Shown: in pieces, positions 37,508 through 46,106 of the stretch
How the letters are laid out: every line of letters begins with the position of its first letter
How positions within the stretch are numbered: position 1 is the stretch's first letter
DNA from: DATJKD01 sp963728295
Lineage (GTDB): Bacteria > Pseudomonadota > Gammaproteobacteria > Steroidobacterales > Steroidobacteraceae
Assembly: GCA_963728295.1 (NCBI GenBank)
Contig: CAVSKB010000004.1
Span: forward strand, 162,018-226,017
Direction of reading: 5' to 3'
Length of the DNA: 64,000 bases
The notes under the pieces: generated by a model
What the model saw: only the letters and a program-made list of their open reading frames with translations
What the model was told of the DNA's origin: nothing
The model's database searches: none
Position numbers and translations under genes: made by a program

Positions 37508-37910
37508 TCATCGCCCCACGCGGTCCGCAGAGATCGCATTGATCGTGACGTAATACCCGTCGGGATCTCTGAGTGAGAACTCCTCAGTTTCAGTGTTTGG
37601 GTTGACGTGGGGCTCCTCTTCGAGCCGCGCGACGAGCGCGCGTGCCCTTCGCCAAAGCCATGCCGAAATCATCGACACGGAAAAACAAGAGGAGGCCGTT
37701 GCCGGGCGTCGCGTGATCAGGGCTCCACAAGGAGGGATGCTCGTGGGCGCCCCACTCGTGGAGGCAAAGCAAGACAGTTCCATCCGAGTCGAGGATTTGC
37801 CCAAAGTAGGCATGGGCTGGAGACGTCTCGGGCTGGCCGAACAGCGACTGGTACCAGTGGAAGCTGCCAGGCACATCGCGTACCCCGATAATCGTCCACG
37901 TGCGCTTCAT
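37508..37910 (-). CDS. VOC (bleomycin-resistance-like) protein, one frameshift
   Basis: Starts MKRTWTIIGVRDVPGSFHWY, then GTVLLCLHEWGAHEHPSLWS and FFRVDDFGMALAKG. Near 37640 the frame shifts and continues RALVARLEEEPHVNPNTETE, FSLRDPDGYYVTINAISADR. Two VOC modules, normal length. ATG 17 bp after the core box at 37927. Confidence 0.8.
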
Positions 37911-37926
37911 GGGGTCCTTCCTGCGG

Positions 37927-37933
37927 GCCTAAC
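37927..37933 (-). repeat. attC R' core box with partial arm
   Basis: GCCTAAC on the plus strand (GTTAGGC on minus). To its right CGCCGCGATCAGCGGCGGCGCG forms one arm of a palindrome, but the expected GTTRRRY partner before the next gene's stop at 37977 is not recognisable. A site in decay. Confidence 0.55.
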
Positions 37934-37976
37934 GCCGCGATCAGCGGCGGCGCGCCCAGGAGAGAAACGTGATCCT

Positions 37977-38468
37977 CTACTTCTTCTGCGGCTTCGACAC
38001 ATGCTGGTCAATGAGGACCGGGTTTCCGTCTGGATCGAGAAGCATCAGGCTTGCGGGGCCTGTCGTCGTCTCATCGGCTTCGGACGTCAACGCGAGGCCA
38101 TGATTCTTGAGTGCCTTCTGGATGTCCCTGATGTCGTCAAAGTCCGCCAACGACTTGCCAGAACGGTCCCAGCCCGGATTGAACGTCATGATGTTCTTGT
38201 CGAACATCCCCTGGAAAAGGCCAATCGTGGCCGTTTCGTTCTGGAGGATCAGCCAGTTCTTGGCTTGGTCGCCGCCAAACACCCGGAAGCCGAGCTTCTC
38301 GTAGAACGCACGCGACTTCGCAATGTCCTTGACGGCAAGGCTGACCGAAAAGTTGCCAAGGTGCATCACATCATCTCCTGAATTACTCGTGGGTACGGAG
38401 TCGGTTCCCTGCCCCATCAAGGGTCCACTGAGGCAGCACACAATCATTCCCATGAAGAGTCGCGTCAC
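37977..38468 (-). CDS. Exported VOC-fold protein (cassette)
   Basis: 163 residues from a GTG at 38468 behind GGAGG. It has a signal-like MGMIVCCLSGPLMGQ then a VOC domain from MHLGNFSVSLAVKDIAKSRA to LMLLDPDGNPVLIDQHVSKP. A cytoplasmic form from the internal ATG is possible. Between two decayed attC sites. Confidence 0.78.
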   Translation of the reverse strand: MTRLFMGMIVCCLSGPLMGQGTDSVPTSNSGDDVMHLGNFSVSLAVKDIAKSRAFYEKLGFRVFGGDQAKNWLILQNETATIGLFQGMFDKNIMTFNPGWDRSGKSLADFDDIRDIQKALKNHGLALTSEADETTTGPASLMLLDPDGNPVLIDQHVSKPQKK

Positions 38469-38519
38469 AGGAGCCTCCTGTAAAGATACGTCGGCGGGGT
38501 CACTTTGCGAACTCGAACA

Positions 38520-39008
38520 TCAGCGCCGTGGTGTCGGCCTAACGCGGTGTTGGCTGTCATTGCTGCGGGGTGGCCGCTCCATAAGGAAGTGAATGTCGTT
38601 TTCCCCGGTAATAATGAAGCCGTGGCGCCTGTAGAAAGCAAGGGCCGGATTCCACTTCAGGCACTCGAGGCGGACCGGAAGATCCTTCGCGTCGCCATTG
38701 ACCAGTATCGGGCGTAGCACGTTGGAACCGATCCCCTGGTTCTGATGCTGCGGCGCCACGTAGAACTCACCGACTCTTACGTGATCCGGTGCTTCGTCTA
38801 TCGCAACGGTGCCAACAGTGACGCCGTTACGAACAATGCGGAAAAAGCGCTTTGCGGACCAGCGCTGAGCATGGATGGCTCGCTGATACGGCTCGTCCCA
38901 GCCCCATTTCGCCGCGATAAGTGGCCCAAGGGCGTCGCGCTTTAGAGCGAAGGCGACCTCCGACTCGGCGTCGGAGTGTTGCATCGGGACGAGGTCAACT
39001 ACGCCCAT
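38520..39008 (-). CDS. GNAT acetyltransferase (cassette), reads through a decayed attC
   Basis: 162 residues starting MGVVDLVPMQHSDAESEVAF, with motif A at GEFYVAPQHQNQGIGSNVLR near 85-104 and YRRHGFIITGENDIHFLMER at the end of the domain. The last 16 residues are encoded by attC remnant sequence containing GTTAGGC at 38537-38543. Substrate unknown. Starts 6 bp after the next attC. Confidence 0.85.
   Translation of the reverse strand: MGVVDLVPMQHSDAESEVAFALKRDALGPLIAAKWGWDEPYQRAIHAQRWSAKRFFRIVRNGVTVGTVAIDEAPDHVRVGEFYVAPQHQNQGIGSNVLRPILVNGDAKDLPVRLECLKWNPALAFYRRHGFIITGENDIHFLMERPPRSNDSQHRVRPTPRR
38537..38543 (-). repeat. attC R' core box inside a coding tail
   Basis: GCCTAAC on plus (GTTAGGC on minus). 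The minus-strand bases before it, AGCCAACACCGC, resemble an attC inner arm. No R'' box; the GNAT gene's stop is 17 bp beyond it, so the gene now reads through the site. Confidence 0.55.
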
Positions 39009-39013
39009 ATGAC

Positions 39014-39076
39014 AGCTAGCGCCGCAGTTCAGCGCCCGCGTTGCCGTACGACGGACCGCTGCAACGATTGTTAGGC
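39014..39076 (-). repeat. attC site, 63 bp
   Basis: R'' is GCCTAAC on the minus strand (GTTAGGC at 39070-39076), containing the stop codon of the GNAT gene on its right. R' is AGCTAGC at 39014-39020, a two-base variant of the consensus. Between them CGCCGCAGTTCAGCGC and CGCTGCAACGATT form the unequal arms typical of attC. Confidence 0.72.
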
Positions 39077-39580
39077 GATTGCGATTTCATATCTTACTTT
39101 CGGCAGGCTCATTCCGCCGAGTTCCACGGGAGTCTCAGAGCCTCTGGAAAGCGCAAATCCGACTCGCTCGTAGAACCGGATCGCCTGCTCATTTGCCGCC
39201 AGAACCCAAACGATGGCTTGAGCAAAACTGAGCTCGCGTAGGCGAGCTAACGCTGCCTCCCAGAGCGACCGGCCGATTCCGGTTGACCAGTGTGAGGAGG
39301 CGACATATATCGCGTAGATTTCGCCGACGTCTCGCAAGGCATGCTCCTCTCGCAAATTGCCGTAAGAGATGAACCCGACAATGTGACCGGCCGCGTCCGC
39401 GACGAGCGTCTCTGAACCGCCCCGTTCAAAGAATTCGACCCACCGGCTCTCACGGTTCGCAACTGAAAGTTGATCAAGGTAGGCCTGTGGCACTATTCCC
39501 CGATACGCATGTTGCCAAGATGAGACGTGCACAAGAGCAATGCCACGCGAGTCTTGGACAAGTGCGGGACGAATGATCAT
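39071..39580 (-). CDS. GNAT acetyltransferase (cassette)
   Basis: 169 residues starting MIIRPALVQDSRGIALVHVS, with motif A at IYAIYVASSHWSTGIGRSLW near 88-107 and FYERVGFALSRGSE near 144. Common among integron cassettes. The TAA stop lies in the R'' box of its attC. Confidence 0.88.
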   Translation of the reverse strand: MIIRPALVQDSRGIALVHVSSWQHAYRGIVPQAYLDQLSVANRESRWVEFFERGGSETLVADAAGHIVGFISYGNLREEHALRDVGEIYAIYVASSHWSTGIGRSLWEAALARLRELSFAQAIVWVLAANEQAIRFYERVGFALSRGSETPVELGGMSLPKVRYEIAIA

Positions 39581-39581
39581 C

Positions 39582-39609
39582 GCCTGAGGCCTGCGATCAG
39601 CGGTTAGGT
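39582..39609 (-). repeat. Shortened attC, 28 bp
   Basis: GCCTGAG at 39582-39588 and GTTAGGT at 39603-39609 enclose only 14 bases (GCCTGCGATCAGCG). The right box holds the TAA stop of the next gene, the left box lies 2 bp from the GNAT start. The central stem has been lost. Confidence 0.6.
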
Positions 39610-40057
39610 GTCAGAACCGACCTTAGCGGACCAGGCCCCTAGTTCGGCAAGGGCATTTTCCTCGTCGAGTTGACGGGCTTCGGAAGCGAGCTCTCGAGAA
39701 GCCCAGCGGGGAAACGCAACCTCCTCTTTCACGTGTCGTCCCGAAGCTGTGTGTTTCTCCGTAATCTGCGAAAGATGGTCACGCGGAAATCGCCTCGGCA
39801 ACGCGTACAAGAGCGGGCCAAAGGCGTCGATGTACGTAGGTAATCTTGCCGTCAACAAGCCGGCAGACGAGCACATCGGGGCAGTCTCGGACAGCGCGGG
39901 TTAGAGCAAAGATCTCATGGCTTCGCGCATGTCCCCACCAGCTGCCGCGGATCGGTTCGCCTGCAATGATGCTGGCGAGCGACGGCACCGGGCCGCTCCC
40001 CGACTCGAGCACGACCCCGTGTGTGCGCACAAAGGTCAAAGCTTCAACTGGTGTCAT
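39604..40057 (-). CDS. Conserved hypothetical protein (cassette), one frameshift
   Basis: Starts MTPVEALTFVRTHGVVLESG, then GEPIRGSWWGHARSHEIFAL and VLVCRLVDGKITYVHRRLWP. Near 39790 the frame shifts, and the C-terminal half RFPRDHLSQITEKHTASGRH to LGAWSAKVGSDT ends with TAA in the attC box. I recall related unannotated proteins in environmental bacteria; function unknown. Confidence 0.7.
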
Positions 40058-40115
40058 TACGAGCTACGAATTGACGTCGGCTGATGCCCGCGTTCACCGC
40101 CGCCGAGCGAGCTGG

Positions 40116-40559
40116 CTAATCTGGAATCTCCGCCTCGACTAGTTTCGCTAGAAGGGCAAGCGACTCTTGCCAGCCAAGGTAGCAAGCCTCGGCTGGAATG
40201 ACATCGGGGACTCCTTCCTGAGTGATGTTTACCTCAGTCCCCACAGACACCTTCTTCAGGCTGACTGTCACTTGCATCGCGCCGGGCAAATTTGGATCGT
40301 CAAACTTATCCGTATAGCGAATTCGCTCGTGGGGGACCAATTCGAGGTACTGTCCGCCGAAGGAGTGGCTCTTACCCGTGGTGAAGTTCGTGAACGACAT
40401 CTTGTAGGAGCCACCAACGCGGGCGTCGATGTGGTGAACCTTGCCGGTAAATCCGTTTGGGGGAAGCCATTTAGCCTTTGCGTCTGGATCGAGGAACGCT
40501 CGATAGACCCGCTCGGGGGTGGCCTGTAGGACCCGGTGAAGGCGGATGGTGCTGGGCAT
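40116..40559 (-). CDS. SRPBCC (AHSA1-like) protein
   Basis: 147 residues starting MPSTIRLHRVLQATPERVYR, with FLDPDAKAKWLPPNGFTGKV and the terminal helix GWQESLALLAKLVEAEIPD. START-like lipid or ligand-binding fold. The 58 bp to its left contain CCGCCGCCGAGCGAG-like sequence but no clear core boxes. Confidence 0.88.
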   Translation of the reverse strand: MPSTIRLHRVLQATPERVYRAFLDPDAKAKWLPPNGFTGKVHHIDARVGGSYKMSFTNFTTGKSHSFGGQYLELVPHERIRYTDKFDDPNLPGAMQVTVSLKKVSVGTEVNITQEGVPDVIPAEACYLGWQESLALLAKLVEAEIPD

Positions 40560-40601
40560 GATTCGTTCTCCTTTCGATGACTAGCCGGAAGCTGGCACGA
40601 T

Positions 40602-41105
40602 CTATTGCGCCGTTGATCGACATCCTCGATCAACGGCTGTGCCAGGTATCTCGCGAGCTCCAAAAAACGCGCAGAGAACTTCAACCACGTTCTTCGGCAC
40701 GCGATCCCACGGCACACCGTTCACCGCGAACGCCCCGAGTGTGCCATCGCTCTCAATCGGGATGATCATCGGCGCTCCAATAGCCAAAAAAGCTGGCTTG
40801 TCCTCTACGCTCCGCAACGAGTCAAAGTCCAGGGCGACTATGTGAGTGCCAGCGAATACTCTCGCGAATTCTGGGTCCTTCGTGAATCTGTGTCTAAGTG
40901 CGACACAAGCTTGGCACCAGTCAGCGTACAAATACACATAGGGGACGAGTTTGCGATTCACCGCAACATCGTGTTGTCTTTTCAGATAGACGGTTAGGTT
41001 TTCCTCATAGTCATAGTCCGTCACCCATCCGTCGGGCACCCGGACTTGCGCAAGCACCTCAATAGCTACGAGAGCTATTACGCAGGCGACAAGTTTGCGA
41101 AGCAT
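40602..41105 (-). CDS. Exported thioredoxin-fold protein
   Basis: 167 residues with a signal peptide (KLVACVIALVAIEVLAQ) and a thioredoxin-like active site YLYADWCQACVALRHRF near residue 58 (CQAC). Likely a periplasmic thiol-disulfide protein. Ends in a Cys-containing tail (VDRGCRSTAQ). No core box between it and its neighbours. Confidence 0.78.
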   Translation of the reverse strand: MLRKLVACVIALVAIEVLAQVRVPDGWVTDYDYEENLTVYLKRQHDVAVNRKLVPYVYLYADWCQACVALRHRFTKDPEFARVFAGTHIVALDFDSLRSVEDKPAFLAIGAPMIIPIESDGTLGAFAVNGVPWDRVPKNVVEVLCAFFGAREIPGTAVDRGCRSTAQ

Positions 41106-41115
41106 GCAGCCCGGA

Positions 41116-41352
41116 TCAGCCGCGCTTCGGCGCTGGCCGGCTAGACTTCTTTGTTCGATCAGTCCTGGACTTCGGCGCGCCCTTCGACTTCACCTTGCTC
41201 TTCCGCTTCACTATAGCCTTCGGGCGGACCCGCTCGGGCAACTCTGCGTTCCCCGCGGCGCGATTCCACTCTTCGAAGGTCTCCGGCGAGATCTCCCCCT
41301 TGACCAACAGCTCGGCAAACTTCCTGCGCTGCGCTTTGCTCTTGATTGGCAT
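41116..41352 (-). CDS. Small Lys/Arg-rich protein
   Basis: 78 residues starting MPIKSKAQRRKFAELLVKGE, a helix with a following KRKSKVKSKGAPKSRTDRTK tail. The start resembles DUF3008-like small proteins. Strong positive charge suggests nucleic-acid binding, but this is inference. Confidence 0.7.
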   Translation of the reverse strand: MPIKSKAQRRKFAELLVKGEISPETFEEWNRAAGNAELPERVRPKAIVKRKSKVKSKGAPKSRTDRTKKSSRPAPKRG

Positions 41353-41566
41353 TTCTGGACCGTGCTTCCGAAGTTAGTTGAGCGGCTTAAGGGACTGATA
41401 CGGCTAGAAGATGCGCACCCCGGGGTCACGCTTTTCCAAGATACTACGATTCTCGTGATCGACCGGAATTCCCACGCGGCCATCGTTCGGCGAGGGCGAT
41501 CCGCACACGCCTTATCGGAACCCTGACGCTCAAGGTGAACTCCGCGGCGCAGCCGGCGAGCATGCC
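41353..41566. other. Stretch without a gene
   Basis: 214 bp between the small basic protein and the SMR gene. It contains GTTAGTT at 41373-41379 next to GAGCGG and a CTCAAGGTGAACTCCGCGGCG segment near 41530 that could be remains of attC arms, but boxes are not paired. No convincing frame. Confidence 0.4.
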
Positions 41567-41908
41567 TCAGCCCACGCCGTGCGAAACACTGGAGGAAAAA
41601 GCGTTGATTACGACGACGCCGGCCACGATCAAGCCGATTCCGACGATTGCTGCGACATCCAGAGACTGGCCAAGGAATGCCCAGCCGATCAGAGTGATGA
41701 GCGCGGTTCCGGCGCCGGCCCATACCGCATAGGCGATTCCAACCGGCATCGTCTTCAGTGTGAGCGAGAGGAAATAGAAGGCAACAGCGTAACCCACGAC
41801 CACGACGACCGATGGGCCCAGCCGAGTAAAGCCCGCCGCGTTTTTCAGAAAGGAGGTTCCGATGACCTCGGCGGCGATTGCGATCGAAAGATACAGCCAC
41901 TGAGACAT
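41567..41908 (-). CDS. SMR family multidrug efflux protein, Qac/EmrE-like
   Basis: 113 residues with four membrane helices. The essential glutamate is in AIAAEVIGTSFLKNAAGFTR near residue 13, and the conserved VGYAVAFYFLSLTL, PVGIAYAVWAGAGTALITLI and GWAFLGQSLD segments follow. It exports quaternary ammonium and similar cations using protons. Related qac genes are classical integron cassettes. Full length. Confidence 0.9.
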   Translation of the reverse strand: MSQWLYLSIAIAAEVIGTSFLKNAAGFTRLGPSVVVVVGYAVAFYFLSLTLKTMPVGIAYAVWAGAGTALITLIGWAFLGQSLDVAAIVGIGLIVAGVVVINAFSSSVSHGVG

Positions 41909-42064
41909 GTGCGTACCTCTTCTGTAGACGGGCCTGACGATCGGCTGCGTGCTGGAAGCTATTCTGCGTCTTTTCCGCCGCCCGGCAACGAGCGAGCCTC
42001 TACCGGGCGTCGCGACTCGAATTCAGGTATTTTCGGCTCAAGCAAAGAAGCGAACCAGGGACCC

Positions 42065-43195
42065 ATGCTCGAACGGAAAATAAACGAGATGTTCGGTGAC
42101 GAGGACCCCACAGGGTTCGGCACCGGCTGGTGGAGCGGGGTTCTGTCGGCCTTCTTCGGGATCCTCGCGTTCGGGGCCGTGGTGTGTCTGCATTTCCCTC
42201 AGCTGCTGTCGTCTCCGGAGCTGCGTCCCCACTACCCCATGCCCCTCATTCGGATGCTGATCCAGGCCGTCATCGTGGCGGCGATCATCCTCGGCGTCGC
42301 TTCCGCGTTCCTTCGCAAGAAGAAGATCCTGGGTTTGACCGGGATGCTGTTCGCGCTTGCCGCGACCCTATTGGGCGGCGCCAGCATTCCGATCAACGAG
42401 ACGCTGCACGATGGCCCGGCCATTGGTCTGGATTGGTTCCTGCTCGACATGCTGCTCATGACGCTCATCTTCTCGCCGATCGAAGTGCTGTGGCCGGCCT
42501 ATCCGCAGCAGGGCGTCTTCCGGCCCGAGTGGTCGTTGGACGTGGTGTATTTCCTGTCCACCCACCTGCCGATCCGGATCACGACGTTCCTGGTCCTGCT
42601 GCCAGCGACTCAACTCACGAGCGTCCTGGGCAATGCGGGTCTGCAGGAAGCGATTGGCAGGCTCCCCTGGCTGGTGCAGTTCTTCCTGGCGGTCCTGGTG
42701 GCGGACCTCGCCGAGTACTGGATCCATCGGGCGTTGCACGGGGTGCCGTGGCTGTGGCGCTTCCATGCCATTCACCATTCCTCGAAGGCGCTCGACTGGA
42801 TCGCAGGTTCGCGCGCCCACCTCGTGGACGACGTCCTGATCCGAGGGCTGATGCTCATCCCGATGATGTTCGCGTTCTCCCAGAGCATCATCGTGGCCTA
42901 CCTGTTGTTCGTCACGATCCACGCCACCTGGGCGCATACGAACTTCGGCCCGAGTATCAAGTGGCTGGAGCCCTACTTGATCTTCCCGAGGTTCCACCAC
43001 TGGCATCACACGTCGCAGAAAGAGTCGATCGACAAGAACTTCGCCATCCACTTCCCGTGGATCGACAAGCTGTTCGGCACCTACTATTACCCTGAGGACA
43101 GGTGGCCGGACACCTACGGCCTTCACAACGAGCCGATACCGGCGGGCTTCTGGGGGCAGGCCTTCTATCCGTTCACCCGAAGAAAGGCCCGCTAG
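42065..43195 (+). CDS. Sterol desaturase / fatty acid hydroxylase family protein
   Basis: 376 residues with multiple membrane helices and the di-iron histidine clusters of the family: EYWIHRALHGVPW near 221, RFHAIHHSSKALDW near 236, and FHHWHHTSQKESIDK near 310. Probably hydroxylates or desaturates a lipid in the inner membrane. It interrupts the minus-strand array on the plus strand and converges with the acyl desaturase gene, overlapping by four bases. Confidence 0.88.
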   Translation: MLERKINEMFGDEDPTGFGTGWWSGVLSAFFGILAFGAVVCLHFPQLLSSPELRPHYPMPLIRMLIQAVIVAAIILGVASAFLRKKKILGLTGMLFALAATLLGGASIPINETLHDGPAIGLDWFLLDMLLMTLIFSPIEVLWPAYPQQGVFRPEWSLDVVYFLSTHLPIRITTFLVLLPATQLTSVLGNAGLQEAIGRLPWLVQFFLAVLVADLAEYWIHRALHGVPWLWRFHAIHHSSKALDWIAGSRAHLVDDVLIRGLMLIPMMFAFSQSIIVAYLLFVTIHATWAHTNFGPSIKWLEPYLIFPRFHHWHHTSQKESIDKNFAIHFPWIDKLFGTYYYPEDRWPDTYGLHNEPIPAGFWGQAFYPFTRRKAR

Positions 43196-44052
43196 AAATT
43201 CAGGGACGCCAGCGGAACGTCCTTGGGCAGCTTCGCGCCACTGCTGGTCGCCCGCACCAAGCCCAGGGCCTTCATGGCCCTGACGGTCGCGAATCCAAAG
43301 TCGTATTCGCATTCCTCGTGGCTCAACCGCAGAAGGCCCGGGGAATGGTGATGGTTGTTCTGCAGGCAGGCGCTGAAGGTCGCAGTCACGGGTAACCACT
43401 CGCCGATGTTCATCGCGTTATCGCGTTCGTCGTCGTACCGGCGGTATCCGAACCTCCGATCGTGAGTCCAATAGTTCTGGATCATGTTGATCCACAGCGC
43501 GAAGACTCGAAACGTCAACCAGATCACGGCCGCAAAGGGTAAGTCGCCTACAAGAAGCCACAGCAATCCGAGGTTAAGAACCTGGGAAACAATGGCGTAA
43601 ACCGGATTCGAAACGAGGCGAAATGACCAGGACTCGAAGATGTCGTCCGTAGCCATGTTGGCTTCGCACTTGTAGGGCAGCAAGCAGAGATAGAGAGTCC
43701 GCCAGAAACCATCGGAAGCGAGCTTGTTGGGATCTCCGGGGTGGTCGGAAAACTTGTGATGGAGTCGGTGCCGGTTAACCCAAGTGACGGGATTGACGTA
43801 GACCCCGAACGTGTTGTTCACGACCGTAATTGTCTTTACGAACCACTCCTTGTAGTCGAGTGCACGATGGGCGATCCCCATGTGGATCACGGAAGACAGA
43901 TACAGGCCGCCGATGAACCAGCAAATCACGAAATAAGCTGCGCCGATCAGCAAGCCCATCCACGGACCGAGATGCGGCGGTGCGAAATATATGCAGGCCA
44001 GCGCATAGGCGAGAATGATCGTGTACCCGATGACGTTGTAGCCCTTCATCAA
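43192..44052 (-). CDS. Fatty acid (acyl-CoA) desaturase
   Basis: 286 residues with histidine boxes HMGIAHRALD near 57, WVNRHRLHHKFSDHPGDPNK near 91 and LQNNHHHSPGLLRL near 232, plus four hydrophobic helices. The enzyme puts a cis double bond in acyl chains with a di-iron centre. Paired with the sterol-desaturase-like gene, suggesting joint membrane lipid change. Confidence 0.88.
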   Translation of the reverse strand: MMKGYNVIGYTIILAYALACIYFAPPHLGPWMGLLIGAAYFVICWFIGGLYLSSVIHMGIAHRALDYKEWFVKTITVVNNTFGVYVNPVTWVNRHRLHHKFSDHPGDPNKLASDGFWRTLYLCLLPYKCEANMATDDIFESWSFRLVSNPVYAIVSQVLNLGLLWLLVGDLPFAAVIWLTFRVFALWINMIQNYWTHDRRFGYRRYDDERDNAMNIGEWLPVTATFSACLQNNHHHSPGLLRLSHEECEYDFGFATVRAMKALGLVRATSSGAKLPKDVPLASLNF

Positions 44053-44062
44053 GACCCCCTTT

Positions 44063-44902
44063 TCATCCGCTTATCGCACGGGCAATCACGCTTAGAAAGG
44101 AAATGTGCCCAAAGAACTCGCCCGCACTCACCCGCCGACGCGCCTCGGTCTTCAGCGCCTCCGCTTGGGCGACGCCAACGTTTCCCCCGTCCACCAGAAG
44201 ATCCGCACCCCGATCGACGAGCGTAAGCATGTATTCCGGATCTGCCGTCTGAACATAGCCGTGGCTTCGAAGGCTGCAGATGGTAAACCCCATCGCTTGC
44301 AGGACCTTACCGAGCCGTCGCGTCAGCCAGGGGTTGTGGACAAAGTTTGCGACCATGGCGTCGACGGTCGACTGGAGCGGGTCGAAGGCGTCGATTGCGA
44401 CCGACGCCGTTACGTAGTCGCCGTCAAAGACGGCTAGCCATCCACCCGGACGAAGCACGCGATACGCCTCCCGGAGAGCTCGCTCCGGTTCTGGCACGTG
44501 GCAGAGCACGGTGTGGAACACCACGAGGTCGAAGGACGCATCGGGGAAGTGCAGGGCGCGAGCGTCTCCCGTTTCGAACGAGAGCCGCGCATCTCCTTTT
44601 CCGAGTCCCCGGGCCTTCTCGATGAATATCGGCGACGGGTCGATCCCGATCACTCTCCGAATACCGGGCAATTCCGCAAGAACTCTTGTGACAGCGCCCG
44701 TGCCGCAACCCGCGTCCAGTGCGATTGCGGAATCCGGGAGCTGAATCTCGGACAGGTAGGCGCCGAGCATCGCGCGCTGTTGCGGCTCCGCCGCCCGCAG
44801 CTCGAGCACCGTGACGAGGCGGGCTTGCAGTGCCACGTCAGCCGAAGCGATATAAGCGTAAGGATCCGGCATCTTGCAGCACTGCCGAGCCAGATACTCC
44901 AA
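44063..44902 (-). CDS. Class I SAM-dependent methyltransferase
   Basis: 279 residues. The SAM motif I is ALDAGCGTGAVTRVLAELPG near 61-80, motif II region FHTVLCHVPEPERALREAYR near 130, then VLRPGGWLAVFDGDY. Resembles UbiE/methyltransferase-11 domains. Substrate unknown; 10 bp from the desaturase gene, so possibly linked to lipid chemistry. Confidence 0.85.
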   Translation of the reverse strand: MEYLARQCCKMPDPYAYIASADVALQARLVTVLELRAAEPQQRAMLGAYLSEIQLPDSAIALDAGCGTGAVTRVLAELPGIRRVIGIDPSPIFIEKARGLGKGDARLSFETGDARALHFPDASFDLVVFHTVLCHVPEPERALREAYRVLRPGGWLAVFDGDYVTASVAIDAFDPLQSTVDAMVANFVHNPWLTRRLGKVLQAMGFTICSLRSHGYVQTADPEYMLTLVDRGADLLVDGGNVGVAQAEALKTEARRRVSAGEFFGHISFLSVIARAISG

Positions 44903-44905
44903 AGA

Positions 44906-45221
44906 TCACCGGGAAGTGATGATCACTGACGGTGCGGACCGTGTAGACGGACCATGAAACACCGCTTCAACGTTGTTCCCGTCGGGATCCAGGACAAAGG
45001 CCGCGTAGTACCCAGGATGATAAGAGCGCTCCCCCGGGGCACCGTTGTCGCGTCCGCCCGCGTTCAAACAGCTCATCGGCGTAGAAGAACCCATCACCTT
45101 CTACAAGGCTGTCTTGCAGGCCGATCGCACCAAGTACCGCGCGATAAAAGTGCGTGGTTGCCGAGACATCCGACACCCGCAGATGCACGTTATCAATGAG
45201 TCGGCCGCGGTGAACTTGCAT
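44906..45221 (-). CDS. VOC protein, one frameshift
   Basis: N-terminal part MQVHRGRLIDNVHLRVSDVS to GDGFFYADELF, then a shift near 45065 and NAGGRDNGAPGERSYHPGYY, AAFVLDPDGNNVEAVFHGPS. One VOC domain of normal size (about 104 residues). Confidence 0.75.
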
Positions 45222-45315
45222 TGCATTACTCCTCGCGCCCTGACGCGTATTGCGCTTCGCCGCTAAGAGCCCGATGGGCGCGGAGCTCGCTACCCTCGGG
45301 CATGGTATCCCCTGC

Positions 45316-45972
45316 TCAAGTCAGCCGGTGGCGCCGGAGAACCACGTGGGTGGCTTTCTCCGACCCCACGAACTGGACGCACTCGTATCCCGACGCGCGC
45401 AAGTCGACCCCGTCGAACAGGGGTTCCCCACGACCTAGCAGAACGGGCGCAATGGCGATGTGCAGCTCGTCAATGAGGCCCGCAAGAAGATACTGGCGAA
45501 TGGTGTCAGGACCGCCGCCGACGCGTATGTCCATGCCGTTGGCGGCTTCGCGTGCGCGGTCCAGTGTCTCGTGAATGCCGCCCGTGACGAAATGGAACGT
45601 CGTACCACCCTCCATCGGGATCGACGGACGGGCGTGATGAGTCAGGATGAAAACGGGAACGTGATAGGGCGGACTGTCTCCCCACCAGCCCTTCCAGTTC
45701 ATATCGGACCAGGGACCGCGAGTTGGGGCGAACATGTTCCGGCCCAGGATCCAGGCGCCGATATTTCTGAAACCTCGCGCGGCGAAATCGTCATCGACCC
45801 CCGTGGTGCCACCGTCGGTGCCAAACAGCGCCCGTTGGAAGGTTCGCGTCGGAAAGGCCCACTGGTGCAAGTCCGTGCCGCCCACGCCGAGCGGGTTATC
45901 GATGTCCTGGCTCGGCCCAGCTCCGTATCCATCAAGCGAGATCGCAAAGCTTTCCACTCGGACTCGGGTCAC
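45316..45972 (-). CDS. RibD_C/dihydrofolate-reductase-fold protein (cassette)
   Basis: 218 residues starting MTRVRVESFAISLDGYGAGP, with WILGRNMFAPTRGPWSDMNW near 73, NGMDIRVGGGPDTIRQYLLA near 142 and the terminal VVLRRHRLT. RibD_C-type reductase family. It lacks the layout of trimethoprim-resistant dfr enzymes, so no such role is claimed. Start 25 bp from the attC at 45997. Confidence 0.85.
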   Translation of the reverse strand: MTRVRVESFAISLDGYGAGPSQDIDNPLGVGGTDLHQWAFPTRTFQRALFGTDGGTTGVDDDFAARGFRNIGAWILGRNMFAPTRGPWSDMNWKGWWGDSPPYHVPVFILTHHARPSIPMEGGTTFHFVTGGIHETLDRAREAANGMDIRVGGGPDTIRQYLLAGLIDELHIAIAPVLLGRGEPLFDGVDLRASGYECVQFVGSEKATHVVLRRHRLT

Positions 45973-45996
45973 TTCGATACCTCCAGCGTGAATGGA

Positions 45997-46046
45997 ACCT
46001 AACGCGCAGTCAGGCGTCCAATGATCGCACGCGCCTCTCGTTGTTT
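45997..46046 (-). repeat. Degenerate attC, about 50 bp
   Basis: R' is ACCTAAC at 45997-46003. The other end CGCGCCTCTCGTTGTTTCAG has GTTTCAG where GTTAGRY is expected. The arms GCGCAGTCAGGCG and CGCGCCTC can pair in part. Confidence 0.5.
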
Positions 46047-46106
46047 CAGACAGCTCCGGGGCAAGATTGGCGCGCGGGTTTGAGTCCGTGGGTGGCCTAT
46101 CTCGTC

